64,000 nucleotides of DNA from positions 3,844,001-3,908,000 of the forward strand of contig JAGYVD010000003.1 of NCBI GenBank assembly GCA_021209875.1, written 5' to 3'. Below are positions 49,830 to 60,752 of this stretch, piece by piece; position 1 is the first letter of the stretch; each line of letters begins with the position of its first letter. Position numbers and translations under genes: made by a program. The notes under the pieces are model-generated. The model saw only the letters and a program-made list of their open reading frames with translations, did no database searches and had not been told where the DNA came from. This DNA comes from Rosellinia necatrix (taxonomy: Eukaryota; Ascomycota; Sordariomycetes; Xylariales; Xylariaceae).

Positions 49830-52615
49830 ATGGCTGATTCGCAGTATGTCGCGGGCAAGCGCCGCTATGGCCGTGGACGCCAGACGGCTGCTTCGGAAAA
49901 CCATGACTGGGAGCCACGGCGAGGGGAGTCGCGCCATTCGCTGCCTTATCGAATCCGACAACCTGAAATACAAAGGCCCGACCGCAGGAACCCGAAATAT
50001 TCGTCCCGCCCATCAAGGACATCCGAGGATCTTGCTCGCACCGGTGCCATGCCTGCCCCAATGCGAATGTTGCCCCGGCCGGCGACCCCCAAGTCACGGG
50101 GCCGCCGGCAGTATGACGAGGATGAAGGCGATGACGATGATGACAGTGAGAGGGAACGGTTGAGGGGCAGACTGCGGTCAAGATCAAGAGCCCCATCCGG
50201 CCCCGCATCCAGACCTACATCCAAATCCGCATGGGGAGGAAAGTCGAGAGCGACATCTGGAGTAGCCTCCAGAGCGCCATCCGGAGTGACATCGAGAGCG
50301 AAATCAGGAGCGAAATCAAGGCCCGTCTCTCGGGACAGTCAGTCGACCGACTCCAGCCCTTTCCCCACGCCAACACGATCCTCATTCGTTCAGCTACACC
50401 CGGCGCCTTCTGCACCCTCTCCTGGGGCATCGACCGAGAGCTCAAGCGAGGACAGTGACGACGAATCGTCCGGCTCTACCCAAGACTATCGGATGCACAC
50501 TCGAACCTTGAAAGAGCGGATGAACATGACGCCGGATTCAGAGCCCGCCCCCAATCCTGCCGCTCGTAGCCGGTCAAGGCACAAATCCCGGGAGAGGATC
50601 GTCCCCGAGATAGAGAGCCCCACGGAAGATTCGGACGACCAAGCGCGTCGTCCTCGCCTCATCCTCAAGAAACGATCACTTTCACGGCCGAGACTAGCAC
50701 ACCAATCAAGGTCTCCAAGCCGTGCTCCTCGGCACCGTAGGCAGACCGACCGGCATGGCGAGGAACGCCCCAGCCTTTCACCAAAACGGTAAGCAGACGT
50801 CACGCCACTGGTAGGTGCCCTTAATAACCATGTTTGTTTCTAGTGGCTCGAAGAAGTATCATCATTCCGATTTTGCGCAGCCTAGAGAGACTCCCTTTTC
50901 ACGGTCACGTGCGACATCTGCCTCACGTGTTAAATCGGCTCAGAGCGCGGGCTCTTCGTCAAAACCATCACTTGGAAACTTCTTCCCGACGTCGGGTCCC
51001 TCACAACCCTATGACCAGGGCTCCAAAAGGTAAGTTGTGTTCTAATGCTCTTTGTTATAGTTCCTCAGGAAAGTGTTCATGCTCACAAGGATCTAGCCAT
51101 ACCTGCGTGGCATGTAAGGACAGGTTGCCTGCCGAAGATTTAGCAAAACTCAAGTGTGGACATCGGTGGTGCGAAGACTGTCTGAAACGACGCTTCGAAC
51201 TTTCAATCGAAGATGTCCAAAATATGCCGCCCAGATGTTGTACCTCGGACATCATCCCGATAAAGTACGTTACTGATCTGTTCGGTGATGGTTTTAAGAA
51301 GACCTGGAATGAGAAGTTCGCAAAGTTTTCCGCCAGGGGCCGTATCTACTGCCCCAGGCCAAAATGTCGCGAACCCATCCGTCCCACGGATTATCGTCAC
51401 CATAGCAATGGTCGCACAAGCGCTACATGTAGGAAATGCGAAGCTAAGATATGTGGTTTGTGCTATAACAAATGGCACGAGTCGAAGCGTTGCCCCGGCG
51501 ATGCAGACACGGCTCAGTTCTTAAAGGTAGCGAAAGAAGCAGGTTGGAAGCGTTGCTTTAACTGCCAAGCTATGGTTGAGCTGAAAGAGGGCTGTAATCA
51601 TATGACCTGGTATGTCCCCCGCCTCGTCTTCCTGAAATAACCGGGGAATTTTCTAATCCATCGCAGCCGTTGTGGCGCCCAATTTTGCATGATCTGTGGG
51701 TTGAAATGGAAAGGTTGTGAGTGTCCTTGGTTTAGTTACGACTTGGAGGAGGAAGATGAGTTTGGCCATGTGGAGATACCAATACCGATGGTGAGCCGAG
51801 AGCGTCTTGGTGGTGCTGGTGGCGTGCCACGAAGTCTGCGTCCCGACCTGGGCTATGCGCCCGAACCACGACACCACCGAGGGCACCGAGACGACGATCG
51901 AACTCGGCGACTGCAACATGTTGAGATTGATGTTGACGATGATGAAGACGACGACGACCATGACGACTATATTGACGGCATGGGTGGCGTAGTGGGCGCA
52001 GGTGATACGGGCGGCCATTTCATGGGCGACAGTTATCGGAGAAGATCACATAGTACAGCTGTTCCACAGGCGCCCTCCGCACCACTGGCAGCACCCTCGG
52101 TCGCACACGAACGCACCAAGTCTGGAACCAATTATGTCTCTGGGGTGAACAAAGCAAGGGGCGTGCGGGGCTCTTCGATGGAAAGACGACTGGCAGACCG
52201 ATTTGAACAGCGTCAAAGTTTCAACCCCCATCATCGCTCATTTGGCCAACCTGGCCCCCCTCTGACTGCCCCCCCTCTCACTGCCCCCCCTCTGGGCATG
52301 GCCCCTCTGCCACATCAGCCTCCAATGGTGCCCAGCCCCATTTCTCGGCGCCACACGATAGATAACGACATGTATGATATACCGTTCGATCCCCGTTACG
52401 CCTCGCACGCCATACCTCGAAGATCTACTTCTCATGCGTACGTGGATGACTTTGCCGTACATGCACCATTGGGCCGCCGAAGGTACCGTCAGATGGAACC
52501 GCCGAGACCCTCGGAGCTTGCCGGGCTCACAGGACCGGGAGGTGGTATGAACCGGGTATTTGAATGGGCGAATCACGTTGAAACCTTTCCACCGGATAAC
52601 CAAACAGTTGCATGA
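49830..52615 (+). CDS. RBR (RING1-IBR-RING2) E3 ubiquitin ligase
   Basis: RBR ligases take ubiquitin from an E2 onto a RING2 cysteine and then pass it to the substrate. Four exons (49830-50788, 50844-51029, 51061-51609, 51667-52615) give 2643 nt and 880 residues. The start is the first ATG of the frame (MADSQYV); upstream only TTG is available. Residues 1-380 are basic and R/S/P-rich with repeated SRAPSG/SRAKSG units, and disordered. RING1 (CVACKDRL...LKCGHRWCEDC) is at about 394-440, then an IBR (YCPRPKC...CRKCEAKICGLCYNKWH), then RING2 (CFNCQAMVELKEGCNHMTCR) whose catalytic Cys565 codon is split by intron 3. GAQFCMICGLKWKGCECPWF completes RING2. The C-terminal 300 residues are acidic, then Pro/Arg-rich. 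The second intron would be only 31 nt; skipping exon 2 (186 nt) or using a weak GTCGGG donor at 50991 also keeps the frame, so the model around 50789-51060 is uncertain. Confidence 0.88.
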
Positions 52616-53446
52616 AACAACTTTACTTCTTTCATTTTATTGCGGCGACACCAGCATATGTGTTGTTCGAACCGATCTCTCACGAACTCAGGATTATCTT
52701 GGTATTCATCCATTTTTATCAGTAGCACGAACTTGTACAGTTTAGATTGAATTTTTGGATTTGGATATCTGACCAGTATCTCGTATTTCTTTTTACGAGT
52801 AATGCATCTATTACTTCCATCATTGTGGTAAACAGATCTAGTCTCGTGTTCATTCTCTTGGTTCGGCGCTTCGCAGGTTTCGATGTGAGTAGGTCACAGC
52901 TCATGCGATAATAATCCATTCGTTTCCAGAATCAGGTACGCATCCAGACATGTACAAGGTAGTACGATAATTTATCTCCTGAATTTACAATACGGACTTA
53001 ATGCTGACAATGTACCACCCGCCGTTTCCTAGCGTCCTGGCCCTAATCCTAAGACTTGATCTGTCTAACCAAGACTAGTCAACATCGTACATCCTTGTAC
53101 ATAAGTGAGAGTTTGAATTACAGAGTAGGATCAACATCGGCCGTGGGAAATTTTAGTTGCTATATAAAAAAACCTATGTTCATTCTAACGAAGTACCCAG
53201 GCTAACGCGTCCGGGTTATCGCCGACACAGTAGGTAGGTACGCGTATTACGTATAAACCAGAAACACCCGTCTTTCTGTACCCCTTACGCAAGCCATTTT
53301 GTACCTTGTACATATATACACATGCTGCAGAATAGGCCCACGTGTGCTCTCAACACCTGTGGTTTCTTTTATATCCGTCATTATTGTCAGTCCGACTGCG
53401 GGAATACCGATAGTACTGATAGTAGTGCCAAGATGAACCGTCGTCA
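52616..53446. other. Convergent intergenic region
   Basis: Lies between the RBR gene 3' end (plus) and the membrane-protein 3' end (minus). AT-rich, presumably two 3' UTRs. No gene or notable repeat seen. Confidence 0.5.
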
Positions 53447-54964
53447 TTAATAGCGAGGCATAGGCTGTTGCGCTGAGAGGGCCTGCTTCTCGTCGCCCTG
53501 GTAGTGGCTAGCGAAATTCTGACTATTTACCCCCAACCGGGCCGCCTCGGCCGACTCGTCGTACTCGGGAGACGACGCCGACGTCTGGCCGAGCTGGTAT
53601 ATCGGCGACACGACCTCGGGCAACGCGGAGGGTTGGTAGTCATAGCTGGGCTGTCGCGGGCCCTGGTACGGCTCGACCGTCATGAGCTGAACGTCGCTAA
53701 GAGCATCCGAGTGGGCTGAGACGGCGGACAGCGGGGACACGGGGAGAGGCGACGCCGGGCCGCCCGGGGGGTCGCACGACGTGGCCACAGTGCCCGGATA
53801 CCGCGGCGGCGGCGGCCGGGAGTCGATCTCCATCGCCATGGGGTCCAGATCCGGGCGGGCGAGCGACGTCTCGGAACGCAGGGGGCTGTACGTGCCCCCG
53901 CCCCCGCCCCCGGCCCCCCGCGGCGGGAAGACAGGCGGCATGGGCGCCTGCGGGCTCCCCGTCGGAGAATAAGGGGGGCTATGGGCCGCGCCACCACCGC
54001 CTCCGCCTCCGCCTCCGTACACCGAACGCGACGCCGCGTACGCGTCCGCGAGGGACGCCTGGCTCGCGCCCGCGGAGGATGGCACCATCGGCAAATGGCG
54101 CGCAGAGGGGTGAGACCCCCCCGGATAGCTGGCGCCGGCGAAGACGGCGGCGCCAGGAGGGGGAGGAGGAAGAGAAGGAGAAGAATCCGCGACGGGGGGC
54201 ACGGCGGCATGGCTCGACAAGACATCGCTGCTACCGCCGCCGCCGCCGCCGCTCCCGGGACTATACGGACCGCCGCTGCTCCCGGGGCTATGCGGGCCGC
54301 CACGCGGCGTCTGGGGCGCGTTCGTCACGCCCACGGTGACGCGGCTCTCTATGTCGACGACCTTGGACGGCCCCACGTACTGGGCCCCGAGGCGCTGCCG
54401 CCGCCGCCGCCGCAGCACGAAGAAGTACCAGGCGAGAAAGAGGAGGATCAGCAGGATGAGCCCGCCGAGCCCCCCGCCGAGCCCGCCGATCAGCCTTTCT
54501 TGGGCGTCGGTGCCCCCTGCGCCGTTGCCGCCCTGTGGCGACGATGAGGTCGGGCTGGGATGACTGTTTGTCGTGGTGCTCTGTTGATAGGGCGTTGTGG
54601 GTGTCGGGATGGCGCCAGATGTGCGCTTGTAGGTGGTCGAGCTCGTGATGCTGGACGTGCTGGTGTAGGTGGTCGAACTCGTGCTGCCAGCATATGACTG
54701 GGTAGACTGGGAACTGGGGGTTGATGACTGGCAGTTCTTGTTGTCATCATCACCATCGTCATCGTCATCGTCATCGCCATTCGACCTCTTTTTACTGTGG
54801 CAATCGTCATCTCCGTCCTCACCGCCTTGTTTTTTTGAAGGCCCGGTAATAGATTCCCAGATTGCCTCAAAGCCCTTGTGAAAACCCCCGATTTTATTAT
54901 AGGCAGCGCCCGTGAAAACAAGTGTGTTCGTCGTGGCCACAAGTGTGAGATGATGGCGACGCAT
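53447..54964 (-). CDS. Single-pass membrane protein, S/T-rich ectodomain, proline/glycine-rich tail
   Basis: The 505-residue product has no enzyme domain I recognise. It begins MRRHHLTLVATTNTLVFTGA, a possible signal peptide. An acidic stretch with a poly-Asp run (about 63-75) is followed by a Ser/Thr-rich region (80-145) likely to be O-mannosylated. A glycine-led transmembrane helix follows (LIGGLGGGLGGLILLILLFLAWYFFVL, about 158-184, shown in part) with a stop-transfer RRRRR. The cytoplasmic tail is rich in Pro, Gly and Ser with PYSP/PPRYP-like motifs. The architecture resembles fungal wall-stress sensors of the Wsc/Mid2 kind, but without the WSC cysteine domain. A surface sensor or anchor is a guess. 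It converges with the RBR gene. GC content is very high over the tail, which creates false ORFs on the other strand. Confidence 0.7.
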   Translation of the reverse strand: MRRHHLTLVATTNTLVFTGAAYNKIGGFHKGFEAIWESITGPSKKQGGEDGDDDCHSKKRSNGDDDDDDDGDDDNKNCQSSTPSSQSTQSYAGSTSSTTYTSTSSITSSTTYKRTSGAIPTPTTPYQQSTTTNSHPSPTSSSPQGGNGAGGTDAQERLIGGLGGGLGGLILLILLFLAWYFFVLRRRRRQRLGAQYVGPSKVVDIESRVTVGVTNAPQTPRGGPHSPGSSGGPYSPGSGGGGGGSSDVLSSHAAVPPVADSSPSLPPPPPGAAVFAGASYPGGSHPSARHLPMVPSSAGASQASLADAYAASRSVYGGGGGGGGGAAHSPPYSPTGSPQAPMPPVFPPRGAGGGGGGTYSPLRSETSLARPDLDPMAMEIDSRPPPPRYPGTVATSCDPPGGPASPLPVSPLSAVSAHSDALSDVQLMTVEPYQGPRQPSYDYQPSALPEVVSPIYQLGQTSASSPEYDESAEAARLGVNSQNFASHYQGDEKQALSAQQPMPRY

Positions 54965-55893
54965 CGTAACTTAATATGCAAGAAGAACCACGGCCCTTCT
55001 GATCTCTCGCTGTCTTTTGGTTCGCGGAAATTATGTTTGTTCTTTCTTCCTGTCTTTTCTGCGCCGCCTTTGTCTATATCGACCCCGCGGCCGTATATTC
55101 AACACCTTCGCGGCTAGGGTAGTAAACACGATGGGATTTTAGCTGTAGGTTTACAAAGCAGCAGGCTTTGAAGAGAGCGGCCGGTTCTATAAGCCTAGTG
55201 TCGTTCGCTTGAGGGGGGAGGAGGAGGATGTGTTGTATTCACAGTTTTGTAACGATCATTTCGCACAATAATGAATATAGCACACAAGCCGAATCATTAG
55301 ATACATAACAGCATCGCCGTAAAAGGGAAACAAGAAGTAAGTCACGGGGTGAGGCTCTTAGACGAGGGTTATGCAAGGGCGTCCTATTCTATATGTAGCA
55401 ACAACGGATCGTATAGGACAACTGTTACATCGGCTGGCTGCTCACATGTAGGCAACCTTCCGCCGCCTTGCTCTTATCCTCCGAGGAGCACGCGAGGTGA
55501 TGAAAGAGACGCTCGAAGTGATCTAGGATGCGCCACTAGCCCGAGGTAGTGTGCAGAAGACCGGTGCCCAGGCTTAGCGAGGGTCGAAAAACACAATAGC
55601 GCCGCCTACACCCTCTCGATAACATATTCAACCACTCCTTCTCTTGTAGCTTGTAGGGATCCGATGCAGGCAGAGGGGGAGCCAAGCAAAGAAGGAAAGC
55701 CTACAAGTATGTATGCACGTAGCAGTGTAGTTGGACTGAGAACCGACCCCCGCTTGCCCCCATACCCCTAGCACGGTGGGCGATCCGGCCGGAGAGATAC
55801 GCTACATGGGGGCCGGGTCGCGTGCGTTGCGTGGTTTTGCGGTTTTGTGGTTTCCATGGTTTATTCGACATGGATCCTCGCGGCTACTACCAT

Positions 55894-55921
55894 GTAGTGT
55901 AGTGTAGTGTAGTGTAGTGTG
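55894..55921 (+). repeat. (GTAGT)5 pentanucleotide repeat
   Basis: Five GTAGT units and part of a sixth. A shorter TAGTG run recurs at 57235-57247. Confidence 0.9.
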
Positions 55922-58180
55922 AGCTGTGGGAAAGCAGGGGCAGGGGCCGGTGGTGCGGAATGTAACACGGAAGAGGTGAACGCGTTCGCAGTCGTGGCTC
56001 ATTTGACCGCAGGCCCCCTGGCTCTGCTCCTGGCCGCCATGTCAGCTTGGACCAACCCGCCCCCCTTGCTAGCCCTAGCCCGGGCGTGCCCACGGCTTGG
56101 AAGCCGGGGAAGATGCCTCCTTTCTCTGGTATATTCCGCTGATCCAGGGTCTTACCACGACGGGGACTACACTACCAAGAAACAATTCTCGTGGATGCTT
56201 CATGTCGTTATCGCCAAGTAACATAAATACCATAGTGAATAAACAAAAATCGGTCTTCCTGCTCTTCCTCGTGCCACAAACTGCCGCCCCAAGGCCCCAA
56301 TACCCCCTTCCCCGACTGACGAAAACGCCAAGTCGAATACTGCCAGCCAAGGAGGCTGGACTGCCTTAACACCACCACACTATAGAGTCTTATTGGCCGC
56401 TTTAGGCAATCCAACCCCCAAGAGCTCATCATGTCACATCCGGCCGATGACGATTAATCAGCCTTTGCTCAGGCTTAGACACCACGCCACATGATGGGCG
56501 CATCGATACCACAGTACGCGATTCCGCGAGAGCGTAGCCCTTCCAGGCGTCGAAACCATCGACGTGTGGGATGACAATTTCTCGTTCGGTAGGGTGTAGT
56601 CGCGAAAGACATGTTCCCACCTAGCCTACCGACCTTGGCCGCAGTGGTTTCGTAAGGATGACCAAACTTCTCGCCCATCACCATCCTCGTCACCACCCCC
56701 ATCCACCACCCATTGTCACCCGTCAGCAGTCAGTTTTCTGCTACTTGCGAGTATGCTGTATTACCCCCCTTCCCCTTGTACCCTGACGGCATTTGTTTGC
56801 CGAAGCACGGTTCACGTTGATTGGGGAGGAGTTCTTTCCGACTTCCATCGATTCATTGCGATCCATTCCGGTTCCCTCGGGCGTAACTGAGCCTCTACCT
56901 GGGCATGTAGTGTAGGAGATGCGCGTCCGACCCCGGAGTGGCAGGGCGGACATCTCGCTCTACGTGATATGCGATGTGATATGTGGCATCTAAGGAAGAC
57001 GAGTGAGTACCTACTACCACTCACCCCCCTCGGCCCCTCCTTCTGTCCCTCCCTCTCGTACTGGGCTGAAATACCTACATCATCGCGGGTCACACACGCA
57101 CAGCAATTTCGGCAGCTCTGCATACATGCACTAATAATACTCTTACCGGCGATCAGAACCCTGGCACAGCTGAAGCGTGGCGGCCACCGCATGCATCGCC
57201 CATGGTTGGTATGGTGCGCGTTGTTGGATAGCATATAGTGTAGTGTAGGTATGCCAATGGGGCAAGCTCGGATAAAACAAAGTGGACGTAGGATCAAACC
57301 TGCGTACAAGCAGGTGATGATAACCTTACCGCTATGAAGGTGCCAACTACCTATCAGACCTAGAGGTACCGTTGGCGCGGTACCGAAACGCGAATGAGGG
57401 AATACCAAAAAAAAGGTCAAACCAGTCAAAACAGTCAAAACACAGCCCAGCAGCCTGAATATGCCCATCTAACTTAATGTATGTATATCTATCTAGCCAT
57501 TGGTGAGACTTGGTCTAAGCCTCGCCGGGCGGCCAATAACGTGTCTTACACAGTTGTGCGAGGAGTTGTTGGACGTCGCACGGCATGCATAAGTACATAG
57601 CCATAGCTCCAATCTAATAATAGATAACCACCTACCATGAAAACCCTCGCATATCGTTTACGCTACTTCCAAGCAACCCTTAGCCTCGTGGCTACAAGTA
57701 GTGTAGATATCTAACCCGGTGTATCATAACCGAGAAAGAATCCAAGACGGGGTTCATTCCGCGAATAAAGTGTGTGCTATTGTGTCACACGGCAATCTAC
57801 ACTAATACCAGTTTCGATCCGCTAAAAACCATGCTTCATTTCAACTCGGTCGAACCCCCCATCCTAGTAGCTAATCTTCCCGATGCAACGGCACCGCAAA
57901 ACATACGTCCGAGCCCTAGTTCAAGACTGATTGGTCGTATATATGTGTGAAGGGCATTAACGCACCATGGGAAGAAACACATAACCTCCCGAGGTCGCTT
58001 AGACATCTAGAAACAGCTTGCTCCCTAACTCCAACTACGCAGATAACAAACCCCCCCTCCCCCCCCCTCACACCAAGAGTATCATTCGCCAGGCGCTCAG
58101 AAATAGCGATGAGGGTAACAATAATCACCACTAGGTAGCACTGTCATTGAACATTACACCGGTACTGACCAAAGCCCAGA

Positions 58181-58308
58181 CCCTCAGCCAAGCATGGCTG
58201 GGTTATTAGAGGGCAGATTGACTGTTCGATCGATTTCGATGTCAATTGCATGGAGATTTCGAGGATTGCCGATAATCTTTGGACATTATCGCCTGGCTTG
58301 GCTGAGGG
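58181..58308. repeat. 13-bp perfect inverted repeat just downstream of Exo70
   Basis: CCCTCAGCCAAGC (58181-58193) and GCTTGGCTGAGGG (58296-58308) are exact reverse complements enclosing about 100 bp. The right arm lies 22 bp beyond the Exo70 stop, so the structure should be in its 3' UTR or transcription end region. No clear target duplication flanks it, so a MITE is possible but unproven. Confidence 0.7.
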
Positions 58309-58329
58309 CCGAATGACGGCGCATTAAGA

Positions 58330-60283
58330 TTAATAAAGGCTGAGGAAAACGGCGGAGATCGACGACTTGTCGTACTTGACGTATTTGCCCCTGCCTTTAT
58401 CTATCTCGTGATAGCGGTCCCAGAAGCGGTTGTATAGGGGCTCGAGCATTTGTTGCATGTCTTTGGCGAACATCTGTCGCACTTCTCTCTCCATACTATA
58501 TGTTTTATGGCGGGATACTAGCTCGTCAAAGTTGCTGTTGAACGTCTGGAATTTGTTTTTAATGGCATCCTTGTCCTTGCTACTAAGTGCTTTGACGATC
58601 GAGGCGGACTCATTTGAACCCGATGGCGGCCGTTGCGTGCGGTTTGTATGGATCACATCGAACAAGTGCATGGATATCTCCTTGCAAGAGTCGGAATACA
58701 GGGCTTTCGCCTTCTTGCGCCATGCATCCAGGCCACTTAATCTACCCTCTAGGAGCGGCTTGAGGTCGGAATCCCGGATCGTTCGCTCGATGATAGCGAC
58801 GCTATTTGCCAAGAAGACTCCCAATACGGACTTACCCTTCAGGAGTAACCTAGCTTTCTGTTCCAACGCCGACATCAGCAAATCTACGGTATCGGTGCAG
58901 TAGTGAGCAAATATTTCTTTCCCGTCTGCGCCAATGTCAAAAGACGCTAGGCTCGGTATCGCTTCGGTACTTGTGTTGGAAGGCGTGATCGACTTCCACC
59001 CGCCGTCGCCTAATGAGATCATAATGCTGGATATCGGGCGCAAGAAGTCCACCATGGTCTGTAGACGCTGCATTGTCTCCGCCACGACTGGCATCGGGGA
59101 GCCGTCGGACGGTAGGGTCTGTATCGCGCCGACCTTGCGCTTTGTATCCTCTAGCAATTCGGCTAGGGACATCTTCCCCGTCTCACGCACGGGCTTAAGT
59201 GCCGCGGCGAGGGTCGCTTTGAGTTCGCCCGTCCTTGTATCCAGACTATTCGATAGACTGGACATTATTTCGGTCACCTCGTAAGCAAGATAACAATCTG
59301 TGCTTAGATGGGCCTTGATGTGGTTGTTCAGCTCCCTTATTGTCCGAGCCAGCTCCGCCAAGGGAGCCTGACAAGTGGTCTGGAAGGCCGGCCCCCAGTC
59401 CTGCCTCAAAAATATGTTGCAAATATTCTCATACTCGGCAACGAAGAGGCCCTCCATGGCCTGGGCATACATGCCTATGCCATTGGTGCCCGACCGATAG
59501 ATAGCATCGTGGCTCTTCTTCTTCGCCGTATTGACGCTAGCATAGGCGAGGTTCACCAAGGTTTGCGACAGATACGCACCTCTGACCTCGGCATAAAGCT
59601 TCACCAATGAATTGTCGGCCGAGGTGTGGCCGGAGACATAGGAATTCATCAGGCTCAGCTTCGATATGGTATCCTGGGAGAGGAGGGGGAAGGGACGGTC
59701 CTTCGTAATGTAGTGCAAGGGCTCGATAGACCGGGGCGTTTCGCTTCGGAGCAATTTGTCGAAGGAGGTTTCTAATTGGGTATTTCCATTCTTGACCAGG
59801 CGCTGGAGGTCGCTTATCGTCTGTTGGTTGGCACGTAGGTTCGAGGTCTGCATGTTCTCGAGGGCTTTGTTCAGACGCTTGATCGAGTTGAGGTAGTTGG
59901 ACAGACCGGCCTTCTCCGGCCCTTGGCGAATGATGTTCTCCTCGTCTTCCTTGGAGTCCGCAGGCTGCCGTAACTTCTCGATGGCCGATATAGCGGCGTC
60001 GATGTCTTCGAAGAGGGCGAAGTTAGCTCACCAGACCCAGAGAGACGGGGGAGTTCTTGGGAGCTGCGGTACTGTTTCCTAGGATCTGAAGCCTCTTGGT
60101 CTCGCCATTGAGGGGCCCCGATACATCGCAAACACTCTTTCCGGTCGCCTCCAGCCTCGCCAGACAGGCCTGTATCTTCTTGGTCAACTGCGTCGTCTTT
60201 TCCAGGCGCGAATTCAGCACGTCGACCTCGGCGCGTGCCTCCTCGTCGGCGGCGTGGCGGCCGTTGCTTAGGCCGACCGCCAT
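58330..60283 (-). CDS. exo70: Exocyst complex component Exo70
   Basis: Exo70 is the exocyst subunit that binds plasma-membrane phosphoinositides and Rho GTPases to tether secretory vesicles at sites of growth, such as the hyphal tip. Two exons (60283-60073 and 60005-58330) joined over a 67-nt intron (GTACCG donor, GCTAAC branch, GAAG acceptor) give 1887 nt and 628 residues, a normal family length. The join reads RLQILGN-NIDAAISAIEKL. The N-terminal 60 residues are a coiled coil (LNSRLEKTTQLTKKIQACL), followed by NIIRQGPEKAGLSNYLNSI and the long helical-rod Exo70 domain. It ends with the typical FWDRYHEIDKGRGKYVKYDK and ISAVFLSLY. An ORF in another frame (59871-60311) is a shadow of exon 1. 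Confidence 0.93.
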
Positions 60284-60462
60284 GGCATCGATGTACCAGA
60301 GGCGATTTCACGGTGCAGGGACACGGTGCAGGGATCGATATGCTCCGGTATACACTATATCCGGGGTTGAGGGCGGTAGCGGCAGTAAGTGAGTGGCGCG
60401 GCGGGTGGCTGTTTGGCCCCGAATGATTTATGCGCGGAAGAGCAAGACGATGCAGAGGATCT

Positions 60463-60498
60463 GTGAATGGTGAATGGTGAATGGTGAATGGTGAATGG
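60463..60498 (+). repeat. GTGAATG heptamer tandem repeat (five copies)
   Basis: Five perfect 7-bp copies, about 180 bp upstream of the Exo70 start codon. Confidence 0.9.
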
Positions 60499-60555
60499 CG
60501 ACTTTACAGCAGGTAGTTTAATTGATTAGAGTTTAGGTACATACTTAATTAAGCA

Positions 60556-60626
60556 CAGGTAGGTAGGTAGGTACCTAGGTACCTATGTGCCTAGATAGGT
60601 ACCTACCTAGGTAGGTAGGTAGATAC
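60556..60626. repeat. Palindromic TAGG/CCTA cluster upstream of Exo70
   Basis: GGTAGGTAGGTAGGTACC, CTAGGTACC and CTACCTAGGTAGGTAG blocks form nested palindromes. It lies about 270-340 bp upstream of the Exo70 start. Confidence 0.9.
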
Positions 60627-60752
60627 TTGGCGACAGTGACGGCATATCTCATATCTCTCCGCACAAGCTTAACCCCCCTTCGATCCCATCCATCAATCGT
60701 ATCGTCCATCCTCATGTGTTGATCTACCTCTTAGATGCGTGGTAACCACCGG

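Larger units (their letters stand above)
54965..58329. other. Intergenic, membrane-protein promoter to Exo70 3' end
   Basis: Holds the promoter of the membrane-protein gene at its left end and the Exo70 3' UTR at its right. No ORF with recognisable similarity; the 218-codon minus frame at 56812-57468 runs through TAGTG repeats and lacks a domain. Repeats: (GTAGT)n at 55894-55921 and the inverted repeat at 58181-58308. Confidence 0.5.
60284..60752. promoter_or_regulatory. Exo70 promoter / aminotransferase 3' region
   Basis: A 469-bp gap between two minus-strand genes. It must hold the Exo70 promoter and the aminotransferase 3' UTR. Contents are a GTGAATG heptamer repeat (60463-60498) and a palindromic TAGG/CCTA cluster (60556-60626). 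Confidence 0.6.

Noticed and set aside
56812..57468. 218-codon minus-strand frame with a hydrophobic start
   Set aside because: It runs through TAGTG-type repeats and low-complexity DNA and shows no family similarity. A short secreted protein was considered, but nothing supports it.
59871..60311. 146-codon minus-strand frame overlapping Exo70
   Set aside because: It is a different-frame shadow of Exo70 exon 1 and its intron.
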